Source: JAFMKE01 sp964655225
Lineage (GTDB): Bacteria > Bacteroidota > Bacteroidia > Chitinophagales > UBA8649
Assembly: GCA_964655225.1 (NCBI GenBank)
Contig: CAZZMB010000011.1
Span: 1-52,254 of the forward strand
Length of the DNA: 52,254 nt
Direction of reading: 5' to 3'
Part shown: positions 51,365-52,254 of the stretch, one piece after another
Numbering within the stretch: the stretch's first letter is position 1
How the letters are laid out: the number at the start of each line of letters is the position of its first letter
The notes under the pieces: model-generated
The model's database searches: none
Seen by the model: only the letters and a program-made list of their open reading frames with translations
Told to the model about the DNA's origin: nothing
Translations under genes and position numbers: made by a program

Positions 51365-51398
51365 TTGTTTTTACACCAAATTATTTAGTCTAATTTTA
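51365..51398 (+). promoter_or_regulatory. Candidate promoter of the collagen-like protein gene
   Basis: A TTG at 51365-51367 and TAATTTTA at 51391-51398 are separated by 23 nt, within the range known for Bacteroidota promoters. The -7 box has one mismatch. The predicted leader is about 20 nt. Confidence 0.35.
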
Positions 51399-51425
51399 AG
51401 AGTAACACAAAAATCAATTAATATC

Positions 51426-52247
51426 ATGAAAAATATATTGCTTTCCATAATTACATTAGTGTTGATTGGCTCAAGTGCCTTCAGCCAATCACCAGAAGCT
51501 TTTAAATATCAGGCGGTGGTAAGGGATGCAACGAATGCACCCTTAACTAACCAAGCCGTGGGCATGCGTTTAACTATTCAACAGGATAGTATTGGTGGGG
51601 CAGTGGTTTATACAGAGACTTTTGCTACTTCAAGTAATGATTTTGGATTAGTAAACCTCGAAATAGGAACAGGAACTACAGCAGATGATTTTACCACGAT
51701 TGATTGGGCTAGTGGGCCTTATTTTATGGAAACGGCACTCGATGTTTCAGGCGACACATCCTATGTAGCTTTAGGTACGAGCCAGCTGATGAGTGTGCCT
51801 TATGCCTTGTATGCAAAAACTTCTGGCAATCCCAAACCAGGTCCAAGTGGTCCTCCAGGGGATACGGGCCCTCAAGGTCCAGCAGGAAATGATGGAGCAC
51901 CGGGAGCAGACGGTGCACAAGGACCGCAAGGTATAGCAGGAAACGATGGGGCACAAGGCCCTCAAGGGACCAACTTTTTTAGTAATATGCAAGGAGGAAA
52001 AGTGGATATTGGTAACGTTGTGAGCCCTACAGTATTGAAAGTGGTGTCGGTTACCTTTGCTTCTCCATTTACTAATCCTCCTAATGTGATATGTACCGCT
52101 TCCGAGCAACCTGGGACTATTTATGATGACTCCTTTAACTTAACCACTCGAAATATTACAACTACAGGCTTTGAAATAGTGGTGAATCGCGTAGATGGTA
52201 CCTGGTGGGGCCAAGATGTGGATGCACATTGGTTGGCATTTGAATAA
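51426..52247 (+). CDS. Secreted collagen-like protein with H-type lectin C-terminal domain
   Basis: A 273-aa exported protein, complete within the window. Residues 1-20 are a signal peptide (cleavage FSQ). Residues 21-135 form a conserved N-terminal domain of Bacteroidota surface proteins (PEAFKYQAVVRDATNAPLTN, GPYFMETALD, GTSQLMSVPYALYAKTS). Residues 139-183 contain 15 collagen Gly-X-Y triplets, with Pro and Gln but no hydroxyproline system assumed. Residues about 205-272 resemble an H-type lectin domain: VSFASPF-like VTFASPFTNPPNV, a Phe/Asp-rich middle and the end DAHWLAFE. The triplets suggest a trimer presenting lectin heads, like a miniature surface fibre. No T9SS sorting domain is visible, so export beyond the periplasm is unexplained. 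Confidence 0.82.
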   Translation: MKNILLSIITLVLIGSSAFSQSPEAFKYQAVVRDATNAPLTNQAVGMRLTIQQDSIGGAVVYTETFATSSNDFGLVNLEIGTGTTADDFTTIDWASGPYFMETALDVSGDTSYVALGTSQLMSVPYALYAKTSGNPKPGPSGPPGDTGPQGPAGNDGAPGADGAQGPQGIAGNDGAQGPQGTNFFSNMQGGKVDIGNVVSPTVLKVVSVTFASPFTNPPNVICTASEQPGTIYDDSFNLTTRNITTTGFEIVVNRVDGTWWGQDVDAHWLAFE

Positions 52248-52254
52248 GCTGTTG

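Noticed and set aside
51328..51393. A 21-codon frame before the collagen-like gene
   Set aside because: It is short, overlaps the likely promoter, and shows no coding signal beyond an ATG.
1..52254. tRNA, rRNA, CRISPR arrays, insertion sequences, prophage or defence genes
   Set aside because: I looked for cloverleaf-like segments, regular spaced repeats, transposase or integrase motifs and found none; every long frame fits a chromosomal gene or an unknown without such features.

Overview
The window is a piece of a low-GC (by eye, high-30s percent) Bacteroidota chromosome, most likely from the order Flavobacteriales. The support comes from several independent signs: secreted proteins carrying both type A and type B (gliding-motility-type) type IX secretion sorting domains, SpeA, AtpC and DUF4159 proteins of Bacteroidota type, atpD-atpC standing as their own operon, many N-terminal lipoboxes, and -7 promoter boxes of the TAnnTTTG form instead of sigma70 boxes. 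I cannot name the genus. I saw no rRNA, tRNA, CRISPR array, prophage or insertion sequence; the gene content is overwhelmingly chromosomal housekeeping.

Layout. 0.1-2.1 kb: an orphan TPR histidine kinase and a convergent 55-aa gene that overlap at their stop codons. 2.3-6.0 kb: a family III CoA-transferase, divergent from the ribosome-rescue gene arfB and a YkgJ-type Cys-cluster protein, then a secreted thioredoxin and an acyltransferase. 6.1-15.7 kb, all plus strand: a GMC oxidoreductase with a four-Cys cluster, a GH3-type ligase, folD, a T9SS-exported esterase, an unknown lipoprotein, queE and a PorE-like OmpA lipoprotein. 15.9-24.6 kb: pckA, rsmE-DUF4159, pyrD (minus), rarA, then speA-thioesterase-M20 dipeptidase. 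24.7-28.2 kb: smc (minus). 28.5-30.2 kb: two unknown envelope proteins.

From 30.2 kb the minus strand dominates: an esterase, lepA, two tandem small Cys-rich lipoproteins, an outer-membrane pair (PorV-like barrel and helix-hairpin-helix barrel), a 1250-aa T9SS type B surface protein, and atpD-atpC. priA (plus) and mfd (minus) converge around 45 kb with a tiny Lys-rich gene between them. The window ends with a small cytoplasmic protein, an acyltransferase/acyl-ACP desaturase operon, a small membrane protein and a collagen-like surface protein.

Functional themes are genome maintenance and translation (smc, rarA, priA, mfd, lepA, arfB, rsmE), central metabolism (pckA, folD, pyrD, atpDC, speA, queE), membrane lipid tailoring (two PlsC-type acyltransferases, an acyl-ACP desaturase) and the cell surface. 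There is no obvious new multi-gene system. The most interesting unexplained items are small genes easily missed by length cut-offs (55 aa, 34 aa, and a 62/69-aa lipoprotein pair), a recurring promoter box placed only 4-8 nt before start codons (suggesting leaderless mRNAs), and the paired GMC oxidoreductase and GH3 enzyme.
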